Of a stretch of DNA of 49,691 nucleotides, positions 9,543 through 18,803 are shown one piece after another. This DNA is from Heyndrickxia sporothermodurans (GTDB taxonomy: Bacteria > Bacillota > Bacilli > Bacillales > Bacillaceae_C), in NCBI GenBank assembly GCA_018333075.1, contig BORH01000028.1, positions 1 to 49,691 on the forward strand, in the 5' to 3' direction. A program made the position numbers and the translations under genes. Position 1 is the stretch's first letter, and every line of letters starts with the position of its first letter. The notes under the pieces were generated by a model. The model made no database searches and had not been told where the DNA came from. It was given only the letters and a program-made list of their open reading frames with translations.

Positions 9543-10732
9543 CTTTGTTTCACCCCCGTTAATGCCGAGCGAAAATCTTTTTCATGAAGAAATCTTACGT
9601 ATACTCCATAGCGTGAAGCTAAAGTACTTAATTGATATTCCTCATCAAAAAAGGGTTCATGACTATTTTTTATTACATAAATAATGACCGTCCCTGTTCT
9701 TAGAACATGCTTTCTTACTACTTCTATTAATGGCTTTGTTAAGGTAGAAGTAATAATCAATAATGATGCAGCTTGCTGATAGAATATCGATTCACCGTCT
9801 AAAATTGATGATATCGGCACTCGACTATCAGGCTTTACCTTTGCTAAATGATGAAACAATTGTTGTCTATAATCATCTCCACCTCTTATTGGAAAAATAG
9901 AACGCTCTTCTCCAATAGAATATAATCCGGTTTGTCCACCATGGCGAATAATCGAACGAATCAATGATGCGGTAAATGTTACACTCTCTTCAAAGGAGGA
10001 GGATGGTGATCGGTCTAGGATAATCGTGAGATCATTCGATTGACGCTCTTCAAACTCTTTTGTTTGCATTTCATTCATCCGAGCGGTTGCTTTCCAATCA
10101 ATCCAGGTAAAGCGATCACCTGGTTCATAATTACGAATCCCTGTTACCATCGTTGTATCATTTTGAATTTTGATTTGAGATACGGTCGCACCTTGTTCAT
10201 AGCGGCTTTCCATCTGACGATAAATAATATCTGTATAGGATGGGTAGACAAGAATGACTTTTTTTATCGAAAAAGACTTTTCTTTTTCGAATAAACCAAG
10301 TGGATCACCTATTTTGATATAAATATTATCGAAATAATGCTCTCCTCTCGGTAAATCCTGAATACTATAAACCAATTGGATATGCTTTTTAAAGCCAGGA
10401 AAAAGGATTTGTTTCCCATTCTCCTTAGAAAGACTCGAGGTATTTTTTATGATAAGGAAAAAGAGTGGGAAAGAAAATTTCCGTTCAATCGTAATGGTCA
10501 TTTCCAGTTGTTCCCCGGCCACGTATGAATCATTATTAAAGGTTCTTTCCACCGTTAAATCTTTCAATGGATAGAAAGCGATACATAAGGCATATACGGC
10601 AAAAGGAATAAAAATATAAAATAGGAACCAGCTAACGAATCCGCCTTGGAACATTGCGTAGGAAAAAGTTAATAAAAGATAAAGGATTAAGAGAATTAAC
10701 TTTCCCCATGTTGCTAATTTTGCTTTTATCAT
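9539..10732 (-). CDS. yeaD: DUF58 domain protein (YeaD)
   Basis: Membrane-anchored protein of 397 residues with two N-terminal hydrophobic segments (about 10-55) and a DUF58 domain, whose core is a VWA-like fold. The signature NYEPGDRFTWIDWKATAR is clear at about residues 198-215, followed by a LTIILDRS strand resembling a VWA metal-site strand. It overlaps yebA and abuts yeaC (shared base 10732). MoxR ATPase, DUF58 protein and transglutaminase are widely found together and are thought to act as a chaperone-like or envelope-maturation module; no specific role is shown here. Confidence 0.85.
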   Translation of the reverse strand: MIKAKLATWGKLILLILYLLLTFSYAMFQGGFVSWFLFYIFIPFAVYALCIAFYPLKDLTVERTFNNDSYVAGEQLEMTITIERKFSFPLFFLIIKNTSSLSKENGKQILFPGFKKHIQLVYSIQDLPRGEHYFDNIYIKIGDPLGLFEKEKSFSIKKVILVYPSYTDIIYRQMESRYEQGATVSQIKIQNDTTMVTGIRNYEPGDRFTWIDWKATARMNEMQTKEFEERQSNDLTIILDRSPSSSFEESVTFTASLIRSIIRHGGQTGLYSIGEERSIFPIRGGDDYRQQLFHHLAKVKPDSRVPISSILDGESIFYQQAASLLIITSTLTKPLIEVVRKHVLRTGTVIIYVIKNSHEPFFDEEYQLSTLASRYGVYVRFLHEKDFRSALTGVKQR

Positions 10733-11688
10733 TATCTCACAGCCCTTTGAACTGGGACTTGAACAAATTTAATGACATCTTTGATAATATCTTCAGCTGT
10801 TTTCCCACCATATTTGGCCTCTGATTTTAGAATAATTCTATGCGAGAAGACAAATGGGGCTAAATATTGTACATCATCAGGAAGAATGAAATCTCTCCCA
10901 TTTAAAAAAGCATATGCTTGTGAAGCTTTCATCAATGCGATCGATGCTCGTGGACTCACCCCTAGATAAACATTTGTATGCTTTCTTGTATAATGAGCTA
11001 GCTCCACAATGTATTGCTTTATCGTTTGATCAACATAAACCTCTTTCACTTGATCTTGAAGCTCAACTAATTCAGATAGAGTAATCACTGCTTCCAGTTC
11101 TTCTATTGGCGCTTGTCTTTGCGTTCGATTCAATACTTCAATTTCTTCATTTTTGCTAGGATAGCCCATTTTCATTTTTAATAGAAAGCGGTCAAGCTGG
11201 GCTTCTGGCAATGGATAGGTTCCTTCATATTCGATTGGATTTTGTGTAGCCATAACAAAAAAAGGTCTGTCTAGCTTTCTTGTAATCCCATCCACTGTTA
11301 CACTGCTCTCTTCCATTCCTTCTAGTAATGCTGATTGTGTTTTCGGGGATGTCCGATTGATTTCATCAGCCAATATAATATTCCCCATAATTGGACCTGG
11401 TCTATATTGAAATTCCAGCTCTTTCGGATTATATATCGATACCCCTAAAACATCAGATGGAAGAAGATCCGGTGTGAACTGAATCCTTTTAAATGAAGCG
11501 TTAACTGACTTTGCTAGCGCACGAACCATCATTGTTTTTCCAACCCCAGGTACATCCTCCAACAAAACATGCCCCTCCGCTAACAAAGCAACAAGGCTTA
11601 ACTCAGCAACATCTGCTTTCCCTATCATTACTTTTTCAATATTATGTAATACTTGTTTTAACTTCGGATGCATCATAGTTTCAGTCAT
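10732..11688 (-). CDS. yeaC: MoxR-family AAA+ ATPase (YeaC)
   Basis: AAA+ ATPase of 318 residues, first gene of the three-gene operon. Walker A DVPGVGKT at 45-52, Walker B ILADEIN at 105-111, a sensor region with MATQNPIEYEGTYPLPEAQ, and a C-terminal lid domain. ATG 11688 follows GGGGG at normal spacing. MoxR proteins act with VWA-type partners, here probably the DUF58 protein. Confidence 0.9.
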   Translation of the reverse strand: MTETMMHPKLKQVLHNIEKVMIGKADVAELSLVALLAEGHVLLEDVPGVGKTMMVRALAKSVNASFKRIQFTPDLLPSDVLGVSIYNPKELEFQYRPGPIMGNIILADEINRTSPKTQSALLEGMEESSVTVDGITRKLDRPFFVMATQNPIEYEGTYPLPEAQLDRFLLKMKMGYPSKNEEIEVLNRTQRQAPIEELEAVITLSELVELQDQVKEVYVDQTIKQYIVELAHYTRKHTNVYLGVSPRASIALMKASQAYAFLNGRDFILPDDVQYLAPFVFSHRIILKSEAKYGGKTAEDIIKDVIKFVQVPVQRAVR

Positions 11689-11896
11689 ATTTAAGCCCCC
11701 TATGTTTTTTGCATAACATTTCCAAATAAAAATACTTCTGGAATTTTTTAAAAATTACTAATTATTTTTAGAATACTATGAATTGCCAATAAGAAAAAGG
11801 GGATAATAGAAAATTTATCAAATTTCTAAGACTTGGAACCTATAGACTATATAACCAATAAAGCTATTACCACATCGATTATGTAATTGATCATAA

Positions 11897-11947
11897 TATC
11901 GGTCATTTCTATCAATTTATCGGTCAGTTTGCGTTTTATATCGGTCA
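11897..11947 (+). repeat. Three TATCGGTCA direct repeats at 21-bp spacing
   Basis: Nine-base units at 11897, 11918 and 11939, exactly 21 bases apart, about two helical turns, with unrelated AT-rich spacers. The layout looks like an array of protein-binding sites, but the function is unknown. Confidence 0.75.
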
Positions 11948-11962
11948 TACCTCAATATTTTA

Positions 11963-11999
11963 ATAAAAAAAGAATCCCATCCATGTAGAAGGGACTCTT
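11963..11999 (-). terminator. Terminator after nadE
   Basis: Nine-base-pair stem (11970-11978 with 11991-11999, one G-U pair) followed on the minus strand by seven or more T residues. It lies just past the nadE stop. Confidence 0.85.
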
Positions 12000-12007
12000 C
12001 TTATCTG

Positions 12008-12835
12008 CTATTTCCAAAAGTCATCAAATACGGTAATCGGCATATGACGCTTATGTTCTGATTTTGAGTAAAGCTTTTCTATTGTTTGTTTTGCTTGTTC
12101 CGAAACTTCTTTTCCTTCTAAATAATCATCAATATCCTCGTAAGTGACACCTAAGGCAACTTCATCAGCTAATTGTGGGCGATCTTCTTCAAGATCAGCT
12201 GTTGGCGTTTTTAAGTACAAATGCTCTGGACAGCCTAATTCCTTTAATAGCATTTTCCCTTGTCGTTTGTTCAAGCGAAAAATCGGAACAAGGTCCGCTC
12301 CACCATCACCATACTTCGTATAAAAACCAGTAATGTTTTCTGCTGAATGATCTGTACCTAAAACAGCACAGCCTTCCATAGCGGCAATACTATATTGTAC
12401 CTTCATTCGCTCTCTTGCCTTTTCATTTCCTTTGGCAAAATCAGATAAAGTAATTCCCGCTTCTTTTAATGAAGCTTCACTCGAATCAACAGCAGGCTTT
12501 ATGTTAACTGTTAATGCTTGTGTAGGATCGATAAATTGAATCGCATCATCCACATCTGCAGCATCCTTCTGAACTCCATATGGAAGACGAACAGCAATAA
12601 ACTTATACTCTTGATTTCCAGTTTCTTCTCGCATTTCATCAATCGCTAATTGAGCAAGCTTACCAGTTAAAGTTGAATCCTGTCCACCAGATATCCCTAA
12701 AACAAACCCTTTAAAAAACGGATATTTTTTCAAATAACTTTTAAGGAATTCTACACTTGTACGAATTTCCTTTTGGACATCAATTCTTGGCTTTACCTTC
12801 ATTTCTTCAACAATCGCTCTTTGTACAGAATCCAT
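12008..12835 (-). CDS. nadE: Ammonia-dependent NAD synthetase
   Basis: Last step of NAD synthesis: deamido-NAD plus ammonia and ATP gives NAD. At 275 residues with no nitrilase domain it is the NH3-dependent type, like the 272-residue B. subtilis enzyme. P-loop motif SGGQDS at 49-54; [20 protein letters not shown] is present in the middle. ATG 12835 follows AAAGGAGG by ten bases. It lies 27 bases behind pncB, so the two are probably co-transcribed. Confidence 0.97.
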   Translation of the reverse strand: MDSVQRAIVEEMKVKPRIDVQKEIRTSVEFLKSYLKKYPFFKGFVLGISGGQDSTLTGKLAQLAIDEMREETGNQEYKFIAVRLPYGVQKDAADVDDAIQFIDPTQALTVNIKPAVDSSEASLKEAGITLSDFAKGNEKARERMKVQYSIAAMEGCAVLGTDHSAENITGFYTKYGDGGADLVPIFRLNKRQGKMLLKELGCPEHLYLKTPTADLEEDRPQLADEVALGVTYEDIDDYLEGKEVSEQAKQTIEKLYSKSEHKRHMPITVFDDFWK

Positions 12836-12862
12836 TTCACTAAAACCTCCTTTGAAATTAGT

Positions 12863-14329
12863 TTATCGCTGCATATTTGCAACCTTTTGACGAACCTCTT
12901 CAATATTTTTGATTTTATTGTCCCAGCATTTTTGACTAAGATCGACTGGGTATTCATGAGGATTTAAGGATCGCTTGTATTCTTCCCATAGCAACCCAAG
13001 ACTTTCCTTTACATAGCCTTGAATTTCTCTTAAGGCTGGCAATCGATAGACAAATTCACCATTTACAAAAATATCATGGTGCAAGTTTCGTGCTTCAAAG
13101 TCTGTCACTGTTTTATTAATATAGGTATGAACTGGGTGGAACATTTTCAATTGTTCTTGTGATTCTGGTTCTTCATCCTGTAGGGTAATATAGTCCCCTT
13201 CAGACTTATATGTGTTTGTATTAATAATTCGATATACTTTCTTTAAACCTGGTGTGGTTACCTTTTGAGCATTTGAAGATATTTTAATCGTATCCTGCAT
13301 GATACCATTTTCATCTTCAATTGAAACGATTTTATAGACAGCACCTAAAGCTGGCTGGTCATAAGCAGTAATTAATTTGGTGCCTACTCCCCACATATCA
13401 ATTTTTGCCCCTTGGGATTTCATATGCAGAATCGTATATTCATCTAAATCACTTGATGCAACTATTTTCGCATTTGGAAATCCGGCCTGGTCTAGCATTT
13501 TTCTAGCTGCCTTTGATAGGAAGGCCATATCTCCACTATCTAATCGGATACCGATAAAGTTTATCTTATCTCCAAGCTCTTTCGCTACTTGAATAGCTGC
13601 AGGTACTCCTGATTTTAATGTATCATATGTGTCTACTAGGAATACACAATCACGATGACTTTCCGCGTACTTATGGAAAGCAGTATAATCATCACGATAT
13701 GCTTGTACCATCGCATGTGCATGGGTCCCTGATACCGGAATTCCAAAGCGTTTTCCTGCACGTACATTGCTCGTTGAATCAAAGCCTCCAATAAATGCAG
13801 CACGTGTTCCCCAAATCGCCGCATCCATTTCATGTGCTCTTCTCGTTCCGAACTCCATTAAGGTTTGGTCCCCAACAACATATTTCATTCTTGATGCTTT
13901 TGTTGCTATTAATGTTTGGTAATTCACAATGTTAAGTAAAGCGGTTTCGATAATTTGCGCTTGTGCAAGAGGTGCCTCGACTTGAATCATCGGTTCATTT
14001 CCGAAAACAACCTCACCTTCTTTCATCGAACGAAGGGTTCCCGTAAATTTCATATTACTTAAATATTGAAGAAATTCCTCTTCATAATGTAATTCCTCAC
14101 GTAAATACTGAATATCTGTTTCAGAAAAACGGAAGTTGCTTAAATACTCAACCACCCTTTCTAAACCAGCGTATATCCCGTACCCATTATCAAATGGAAG
14201 CTTTCGAAAGAAAACTTCAAATACAGCCTTACGTTCATGAATGCCATCATCCCAATACGTCTTTGCCATATTAATTTGATAAAGATCGGTATGGAGAACG
14301 AAACTATCATCCTGATATTGCTTAACCAC
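12863..14329 (-). CDS. pncB: Nicotinate phosphoribosyltransferase
   Basis: Converts nicotinate and PRPP to nicotinate mononucleotide in the Preiss-Handler salvage route. The 488-residue protein has FGTRRAHEMDAA (160-171), GGFDSTSN (181-188) and SGTHAHAMVQ (200-209), typical active-site segments. GTG 14329 follows an AGGAGTGGGG ribosome binding site. It lies between pncA and nadE, so the three encode consecutive steps from nicotinamide to NAD, lacking only the adenylyltransferase nadD. Two CAGGT-containing motifs upstream might be repressor sites, but I cannot assign them. Confidence 0.96.
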   Translation of the reverse strand: MVKQYQDDSFVLHTDLYQINMAKTYWDDGIHERKAVFEVFFRKLPFDNGYGIYAGLERVVEYLSNFRFSETDIQYLREELHYEEEFLQYLSNMKFTGTLRSMKEGEVVFGNEPMIQVEAPLAQAQIIETALLNIVNYQTLIATKASRMKYVVGDQTLMEFGTRRAHEMDAAIWGTRAAFIGGFDSTSNVRAGKRFGIPVSGTHAHAMVQAYRDDYTAFHKYAESHRDCVFLVDTYDTLKSGVPAAIQVAKELGDKINFIGIRLDSGDMAFLSKAARKMLDQAGFPNAKIVASSDLDEYTILHMKSQGAKIDMWGVGTKLITAYDQPALGAVYKIVSIEDENGIMQDTIKISSNAQKVTTPGLKKVYRIINTNTYKSEGDYITLQDEEPESQEQLKMFHPVHTYINKTVTDFEARNLHHDIFVNGEFVYRLPALREIQGYVKESLGLLWEEYKRSLNPHEYPVDLSQKCWDNKIKNIEEVRQKVANMQR

Positions 14330-14438
14330 TTACCCCACTCCTAACTACACCTGACTCTTTATTAACCTGTATAATTATTTAGGCTTTTTCCTTTTAATAA
14401 AGTCCCAATAAGGAACATTTTAATTAAAACGATCTTAC

Positions 14439-14993
14439 TTACAAAATAACCTTCGCACCTAATGTATGCTTAAAATGTTCAAGCGCCCATTTATGCCCTG
14501 CATCATTAAAGCTTGCAACAGCATTTCCATGAACAACAATTAAATATCCTTTATTGTAGGCGTCAATAGCCGTATGAAGCACACAAATATCCGTACAAAC
14601 ACCACAGAGATGAACTTCTTCAATCCCTCTTTCTCTAAGTCTCATATCTAAATCAGTTCCGGCAAACGCACTGTAGCGTGTTTTATCCATATAATGTACA
14701 TTTTCATCATTTTTATGTTGTTCATATATCTCTTGTAAGGAACCGTACAAGTCTCGACCTGCTGTTCCTCTTATATTATGCGGTGGAAACAATTTCGTTT
14801 CTGGATGATATACATCACCTTCCTGATGACAGTCAATCGCAAAAACAACATCATCTCCTGAATGAATAAACTCTTTTGTTAAGTGTGTAATGTTCTTTTC
14901 GATTTCTTGACCAGGCTTACCACAAGTTAATCTACCAGCATCTGCAACAAAATCATATGTATAATCTATATTAATCAGTGCTTTTTTTAACAA
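14439..14993 (-). CDS. pncA: Nicotinamidase (isochorismatase fold)
   Basis: Hydrolyses nicotinamide to nicotinate and ammonia. From the chosen TTG start the protein has 184 residues, matching B. subtilis YueJ. Catalytic residues are D10, K104 (KTRYSAF) and C133 (GVCTDICV); the metal site is D54, H56 and H63. A longer frame begins at ATG 15017, but the AGAGGAGG ribosome binding site lies inside it and points to TTG 14993, which also gives the family N-terminus. Upstream is a possible -10 TACAAT. It feeds pncB directly downstream. Confidence 0.92.
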   Translation of the reverse strand: MLKKALINIDYTYDFVADAGRLTCGKPGQEIEKNITHLTKEFIHSGDDVVFAIDCHQEGDVYHPETKLFPPHNIRGTAGRDLYGSLQEIYEQHKNDENVHYMDKTRYSAFAGTDLDMRLRERGIEEVHLCGVCTDICVLHTAIDAYNKGYLIVVHGNAVASFNDAGHKWALEHFKHTLGAKVIL

Positions 14994-15108
14994 TACAAGT
15001 GCGCCTCCTCTTGACAAGCTCGTACCTATTGTACACCAAATTCATTAAATAGGAAAAAAAGCGATTTTCCATTTGGAAGAGCCCGTAACCCAGCACATGA
15101 ATATATGT

Positions 15109-15130
15109 ATAAAAAAGACAGTGCTGTCCT
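15109..15130 (-). terminator. Possible terminator after the histidine kinase gene
   Basis: A short palindrome GACAGTGCTGTC is followed on the minus strand by TTTTTT. The stem is only four or five base pairs, so it is a weak candidate. Confidence 0.4.
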
Positions 15131-15146
15131 AAAAGCACACCATACT

Positions 15147-16253
15147 TCAATTTATTGTAGTGTTTTTTGGCAAAACAATATTGAAGGATGTTCCTTTCGA
15201 AGGTTCACTCTCAACAGAGATTGTGCCTTCATGAGCTTGAACAAGTTTATAAACGATGGCCATTCCAAGTCCAGTTCCTTCCGAAGAGGAATCCGTTGTT
15301 GTTCCACGATAATATTGTTGAAACAGATTTTCCATCGTATGAGCAGACATACCAACACCATTATCCTTAATCTGAATAACCACATTTTCTCCGGTATCAG
15401 TTAGTTGTGTATATATATCGATATGCTCAGGATTATGTAAAATTGAGTTCATTAAAATGTTTTGCAAAACACGCTGCATCAATTTATGATCAAATTCAAC
15501 GTTAATCACAGGCGAATCTGTTTTAAAGTGTAGCTTATAGTTATTTGCTTGCGGACTATTACTAATATCTGCGACAATCCTTTTTATAAATTCAACCAAG
15601 TCTTGATTCGACTTATTTAAAGGGAATCTACCGTCAGCGTTATTTAACTGTAATACAAGACTTAAATCTTGAATTAATTCTTCCATATGCTTGCCCTTAT
15701 CATCTATTTCTTTAATGAAGGAATGAGCCTCTTCCTTTGACCATTCATACTGTTCATTTAATAAAAGCGTTGAATAGCCTGTGATATATGTTAAAGGTGT
15801 CTTCAAATCATGTGAAATCCCCGCAATCCACTCTTGCTTCGCTTGTTCTATTTTTTTTCGCTCGATCTCATTCGCTTGTAATTGCTCAGCTAATGACTGG
15901 AGCTGCAGGAGAACCTCCTGATACAGACGATAGCGCATACGTAGCTTTCCTTTTCGGTTATAAACTTTGTTCATATCTACTGGTTGATTATAGGTACCAT
16001 GAGAGAGCAGATGAATCCAAACCATTATAACCCCAATTGGACCGCCGAAATACCATCCAAATAAGACAATACAAATAAGAGAGCTAGTAGCAAAAATCCA
16101 TCCTACCAGTACACCTTCAGTATTTGTACCAAGAATTACATGAAATATGGGGAGAAGGACTTCAAGGATTAATACAATGCCGATCCCGGTTCCGAGCAGC
16201 CAAAGTACAAGTCCTAATGCTAAATGGAACGTAAATCTTGTTTTTATTCGCAT
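15147..16253 (-). CDS. Sensor histidine kinase
   Basis: Membrane sensor kinase of 368 residues. Two hydrophobic segments (about 12-36 and 48-80) with only a short external loop, then a HisKA domain with phospho-acceptor H148 in GISHDLKTPL and a HATPase domain with an N-box (NILMNSILHN) and DNGVGM and GTGLGM motifs. The start overlaps the regulator gene by ten bases, so the pair is translationally coupled. The small sensing region and the divergent ABC exporter suggest an envelope-stress or antimicrobial-peptide system; the signal is unknown. Confidence 0.93.
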   Translation of the reverse strand: MRIKTRFTFHLALGLVLWLLGTGIGIVLILEVLLPIFHVILGTNTEGVLVGWIFATSSLICIVLFGWYFGGPIGVIMVWIHLLSHGTYNQPVDMNKVYNRKGKLRMRYRLYQEVLLQLQSLAEQLQANEIERKKIEQAKQEWIAGISHDLKTPLTYITGYSTLLLNEQYEWSKEEAHSFIKEIDDKGKHMEELIQDLSLVLQLNNADGRFPLNKSNQDLVEFIKRIVADISNSPQANNYKLHFKTDSPVINVEFDHKLMQRVLQNILMNSILHNPEHIDIYTQLTDTGENVVIQIKDNGVGMSAHTMENLFQQYYRGTTTDSSSEGTGLGMAIVYKLVQAHEGTISVESEPSKGTSFNIVLPKNTTIN

Positions 16254-16966
16254 ATAAACGCCTCATTTGGAGGGATAAATTTATAGCCAATCCCACGTAA
16301 ATTTACAATGATTTTTGGTTTTCGTGTATCATCGCCGAGTTTTTTCCGTAGCTTAGAGATATGAATCGTAACCGTTTTTTCTTCACCGAAGACATCATTT
16401 CCCCAAACAAATTCGTAAAGCTGTGCTGTTGTAAAAATACGATTTGGATTTTTGCAAAAGAAATGAAGTAGCTCCAACTCTTTTGCTGTGCATTCTATAT
16501 GTTGTTTTTTCACTATTAATGTTGCAGATTGAAGATTTAAAGTAAAGTAGCCGTAATCATATACAGTGTTGTTCTGCTGTTGTGAACTCTCATACATTAG
16601 TTGACGTCGAAGAATGACTTTAATTCTAGCAATGACTTCTAAAGGATTAAATGGCTTGGTAATATAGTCATCTCCACCTATTCCTAAGCCTGTTAATTTA
16701 TCGAAATCCGTCGAACGTGCACTAACAAATATAATTGGTGTATTCGTATGTTTTCGGATTTCCGTACATAATTCAAATCCACTTAAATCTGGAAGCATAA
16801 TATCGAGCAAAATAATATCATATGAATTTTCTTTGACCTTCTGCAGTGCACCTTTACCAGTTGTCTCTGTTTCTATATTAATGAAATTTTCTTTTCTAAG
16901 TGTAATTTCCAATAACTTCAAAATACCAATTTCATCGTCTACTACCAATATTTTAGCAGATCCCAT
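16244..16966 (-). CDS. OmpR-family response regulator
   Basis: DNA-binding partner of the adjacent kinase, 240 residues. The receiver domain (1-120) has D10/D11, phospho-acceptor D55 (LLDIMLPD) and K104. The C-terminal winged-helix domain (about 140-235) has TVTIHISKLRKKLGDD and the ending LRGIGYKF. ATG 16966 follows GAGGGG. It probably controls the divergent operon from 17143, whose upstream region has two palindromes. Confidence 0.94.
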   Translation of the reverse strand: MGSAKILVVDDEIGILKLLEITLRKENFINIETETTGKGALQKVKENSYDIILLDIMLPDLSGFELCTEIRKHTNTPIIFVSARSTDFDKLTGLGIGGDDYITKPFNPLEVIARIKVILRRQLMYESSQQQNNTVYDYGYFTLNLQSATLIVKKQHIECTAKELELLHFFCKNPNRIFTTAQLYEFVWGNDVFGEEKTVTIHISKLRKKLGDDTRKPKIIVNLRGIGYKFIPPNEAFICE

Positions 16967-17075
16967 TATATTTACCCCTCATTTCACCCTATCCAAGCTT
17001 AATTCATTTCTATTTTTTCCTATGAAAATATTACGTCCATTTTCCATAGAGTTTACTTTGATTTTACTTTCATTT

Positions 17076-17109
17076 ATTAAGCTTAATGTAACGCATCAAT
17101 AAGCTTATT
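17076..17109. promoter_or_regulatory. Candidate operator: two AAGCTT palindromes
   Basis: Perfect 12-base palindromes ATTAAGCTTAAT (17076-17087) and AATAAGCTTATT (17098-17109), centres 22 bases apart, lie between the divergent regulator and transporter genes. They are just upstream of the exporter ribosome binding site. This could be the binding site of the response regulator; that is inference. Confidence 0.4.
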
Positions 17110-17142
17110 TTAACCCATTATGGGAAGCAGGAGGAAATAAGA

Positions 17143-18066
17143 ATGGAAACTGTCATTCAAATCAATCAATTATGTAAGACATTTAAAGGAACCGAAACCG
17201 TATCTAATGTCAATATGAAAATTAACAAGGGAGAAATTTATGGCTTTTTAGGTCCAAATGGTGCTGGAAAAACAACCATTATGAAGATGATCTTAAATTT
17301 AGTCAAACCCTCCTCTGGTGAAATCAATGTTTTGAATAAGCCTGTTTTAACAACATCTTATCAATACTTAAAGCATATAGGCAGCATCATTGAATACCCA
17401 GTGTTTTATGATCGACTGACAGCAAAGGAAAATTTAGAGCTTCACTGTGATTACAATGACTTTTATGATAAAAATGCGATTAATGAAGCTTTGAAAATCG
17501 TCGGTCTAATAGGTGTGGAGCATAAAAAAATTCATAAATTTTCATTAGGAATGAAGCAGAGATTAGGAATTGCGCGTGCGATTGTTACTAAACCTGAGAT
17601 TCTCATTCTTGATGAGCCTATTAATGGTCTTGATCCAATCGGCATTAAAGACATCCGGGAGCTCCTATTATTTTTAAAAGAGGAATATGGCATAACCATA
17701 TTAATATCGAGTCATATTGTTTCAGAGATTGAATCCATTGCAGATACGATTGGCATTATTCATCAAGGGAAATTATTAAAGGAAGTTAAAATGGAACAAA
17801 TCAGAAAAGAAAATGTCGAATATCTAGAAATTAAAGTAGACAATTTGATTAAAGCTATTCGAGTACTTGAAGAAAATTTAGGAATCAAAAAGTATGAACA
17901 AATAGGAAATCATATCATTCGGATTTTTGAACAAAAAGCCTCTCATTCTCAAATCAACAAGGAATTAATTATGAATGGAGTGATCGTAAACGGAATGGAA
18001 AAAAAGCAAAACAATTTGGAAGAGTACTTCTTAAATCTGATTAACGGCGGTGAGCAACATGCTTAA
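17143..18066 (+). CDS. ABC transporter ATP-binding protein
   Basis: ATPase subunit of a probable exporter, 307 residues. Walker A GPNGAGKTT (37-45), signature FSLGMKQR (133-140), Walker B ILILDEP (153-159) and switch histidine in ISSHIVSEIE. The C-terminal extension (about 215-307) is usual for DrrA/BcrA-type exporters. AGGAGG precedes ATG 17143. It overlaps the permease gene and is divergent from a two-component system, a layout typical of peptide-antibiotic resistance modules in Bacillales. Confidence 0.92.
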   Translation: METVIQINQLCKTFKGTETVSNVNMKINKGEIYGFLGPNGAGKTTIMKMILNLVKPSSGEINVLNKPVLTTSYQYLKHIGSIIEYPVFYDRLTAKENLELHCDYNDFYDKNAINEALKIVGLIGVEHKKIHKFSLGMKQRLGIARAIVTKPEILILDEPINGLDPIGIKDIRELLLFLKEEYGITILISSHIVSEIESIADTIGIIHQGKLLKEVKMEQIRKENVEYLEIKVDNLIKAIRVLEENLGIKKYEQIGNHIIRIFEQKASHSQINKELIMNGVIVNGMEKKQNNLEEYFLNLINGGEQHA

Positions 18067-18763
18067 ACTGATGAAATTAGAATGGAAAAAAAATCGCTTA
18101 TCTAGTTATTTTAAAGGATTACTCATTTGTATTATAGCGATCTTTGCGGCTGTTAGCCTTATGGGGTGGGGCTCTGAACGTCAAAATGATCCAATGTTTC
18201 CTGATTACTTTGAATACATGTCTTTAACGAATATTTTTATTAGAATCGTATTTATCATTTTTTCAGCCGTTATTTTATCACGTATCGTCATTGATGAATA
18301 CAGGAATAATACGATTCAATTATTATTCACCTATCCATTGCAGCGGAAAAAATTAATTTTTGCTAAGTTATCGATTGTCTTTGGATTCTGTTTTTTCAGC
18401 ATCATCCTTGCTACAACTATCATTAATATATTCATTTACTTTTTAAACCCAATGATAGGGTTCTTTGAAAAACCTGTTAGTATAAACGAAATCATTTCTA
18501 CCCTGCCAACTCTTTTTATTAGTGCCTTTATGATGGCTGGAATCAGTTTAATTCCTTTGTATTTTGGAATGAGAAAAAAATCAAATGCTGCAGCCATCAC
18601 TTCAGCAGTATTGATTGGTTTCTTAATTAATGCAACAGTTACGAATGGAGGAAGTCAAACGAGTTTGTTTCAATTCATCGGAGTACCAATTGGATTCTGT
18701 CTATTAGGTCTCTTCATTGGGTATCTCTCCTTCCGAAAAGTCGACAAATTAGATGCAAACTAA
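18059..18763 (+). CDS. ABC-2 type permease subunit
   Basis: Membrane partner of the preceding ATPase, 234 residues with six predicted hydrophobic segments. The ORF could open at GTG 18050, but ATG 18059 has GGCGGTGAG at good spacing and gives an eight-base overlap with the ATPase stop, so it is preferred. The segment IVIDEYRNNTIQLLFTYP is typical of ABC-2 permeases. The transported substrate cannot be told. Confidence 0.85.
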   Translation: MLKLMKLEWKKNRLSSYFKGLLICIIAIFAAVSLMGWGSERQNDPMFPDYFEYMSLTNIFIRIVFIIFSAVILSRIVIDEYRNNTIQLLFTYPLQRKKLIFAKLSIVFGFCFFSIILATTIINIFIYFLNPMIGFFEKPVSINEIISTLPTLFISAFMMAGISLIPLYFGMRKKSNAAAITSAVLIGFLINATVTNGGSQTSLFQFIGVPIGFCLLGLFIGYLSFRKVDKLDAN

Positions 18764-18803
18764 TGGGTGTTAAAAAAGCTTCAAATGAAATGAGGGATAC
18801 AAA

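Larger units (their letters stand above)
11689..12007. other. Intergenic region with 21-bp-spaced direct repeats
   Basis: No gene seen. The region holds three exact copies of TATCGGTCA at 11897-11905, 11918-11926 and 11939-11947, each 21 bases from the next, and the nadE terminator at its left-reading end. A promoter for yeaC must lie here or further upstream; I could not place it. Confidence 0.6.

Noticed and set aside
14330-14438. Two CAGGT-containing motifs upstream of pncB as a NAD-repressor operator
   Set aside because: I could not match them to a known operator with confidence; they are not annotated as a site.
14994-15017. ATG start for the nicotinamidase eight codons upstream
   Set aside because: Its coding would include the AGAGGAGG ribosome binding site; TTG 14993 fits the family N-terminus.
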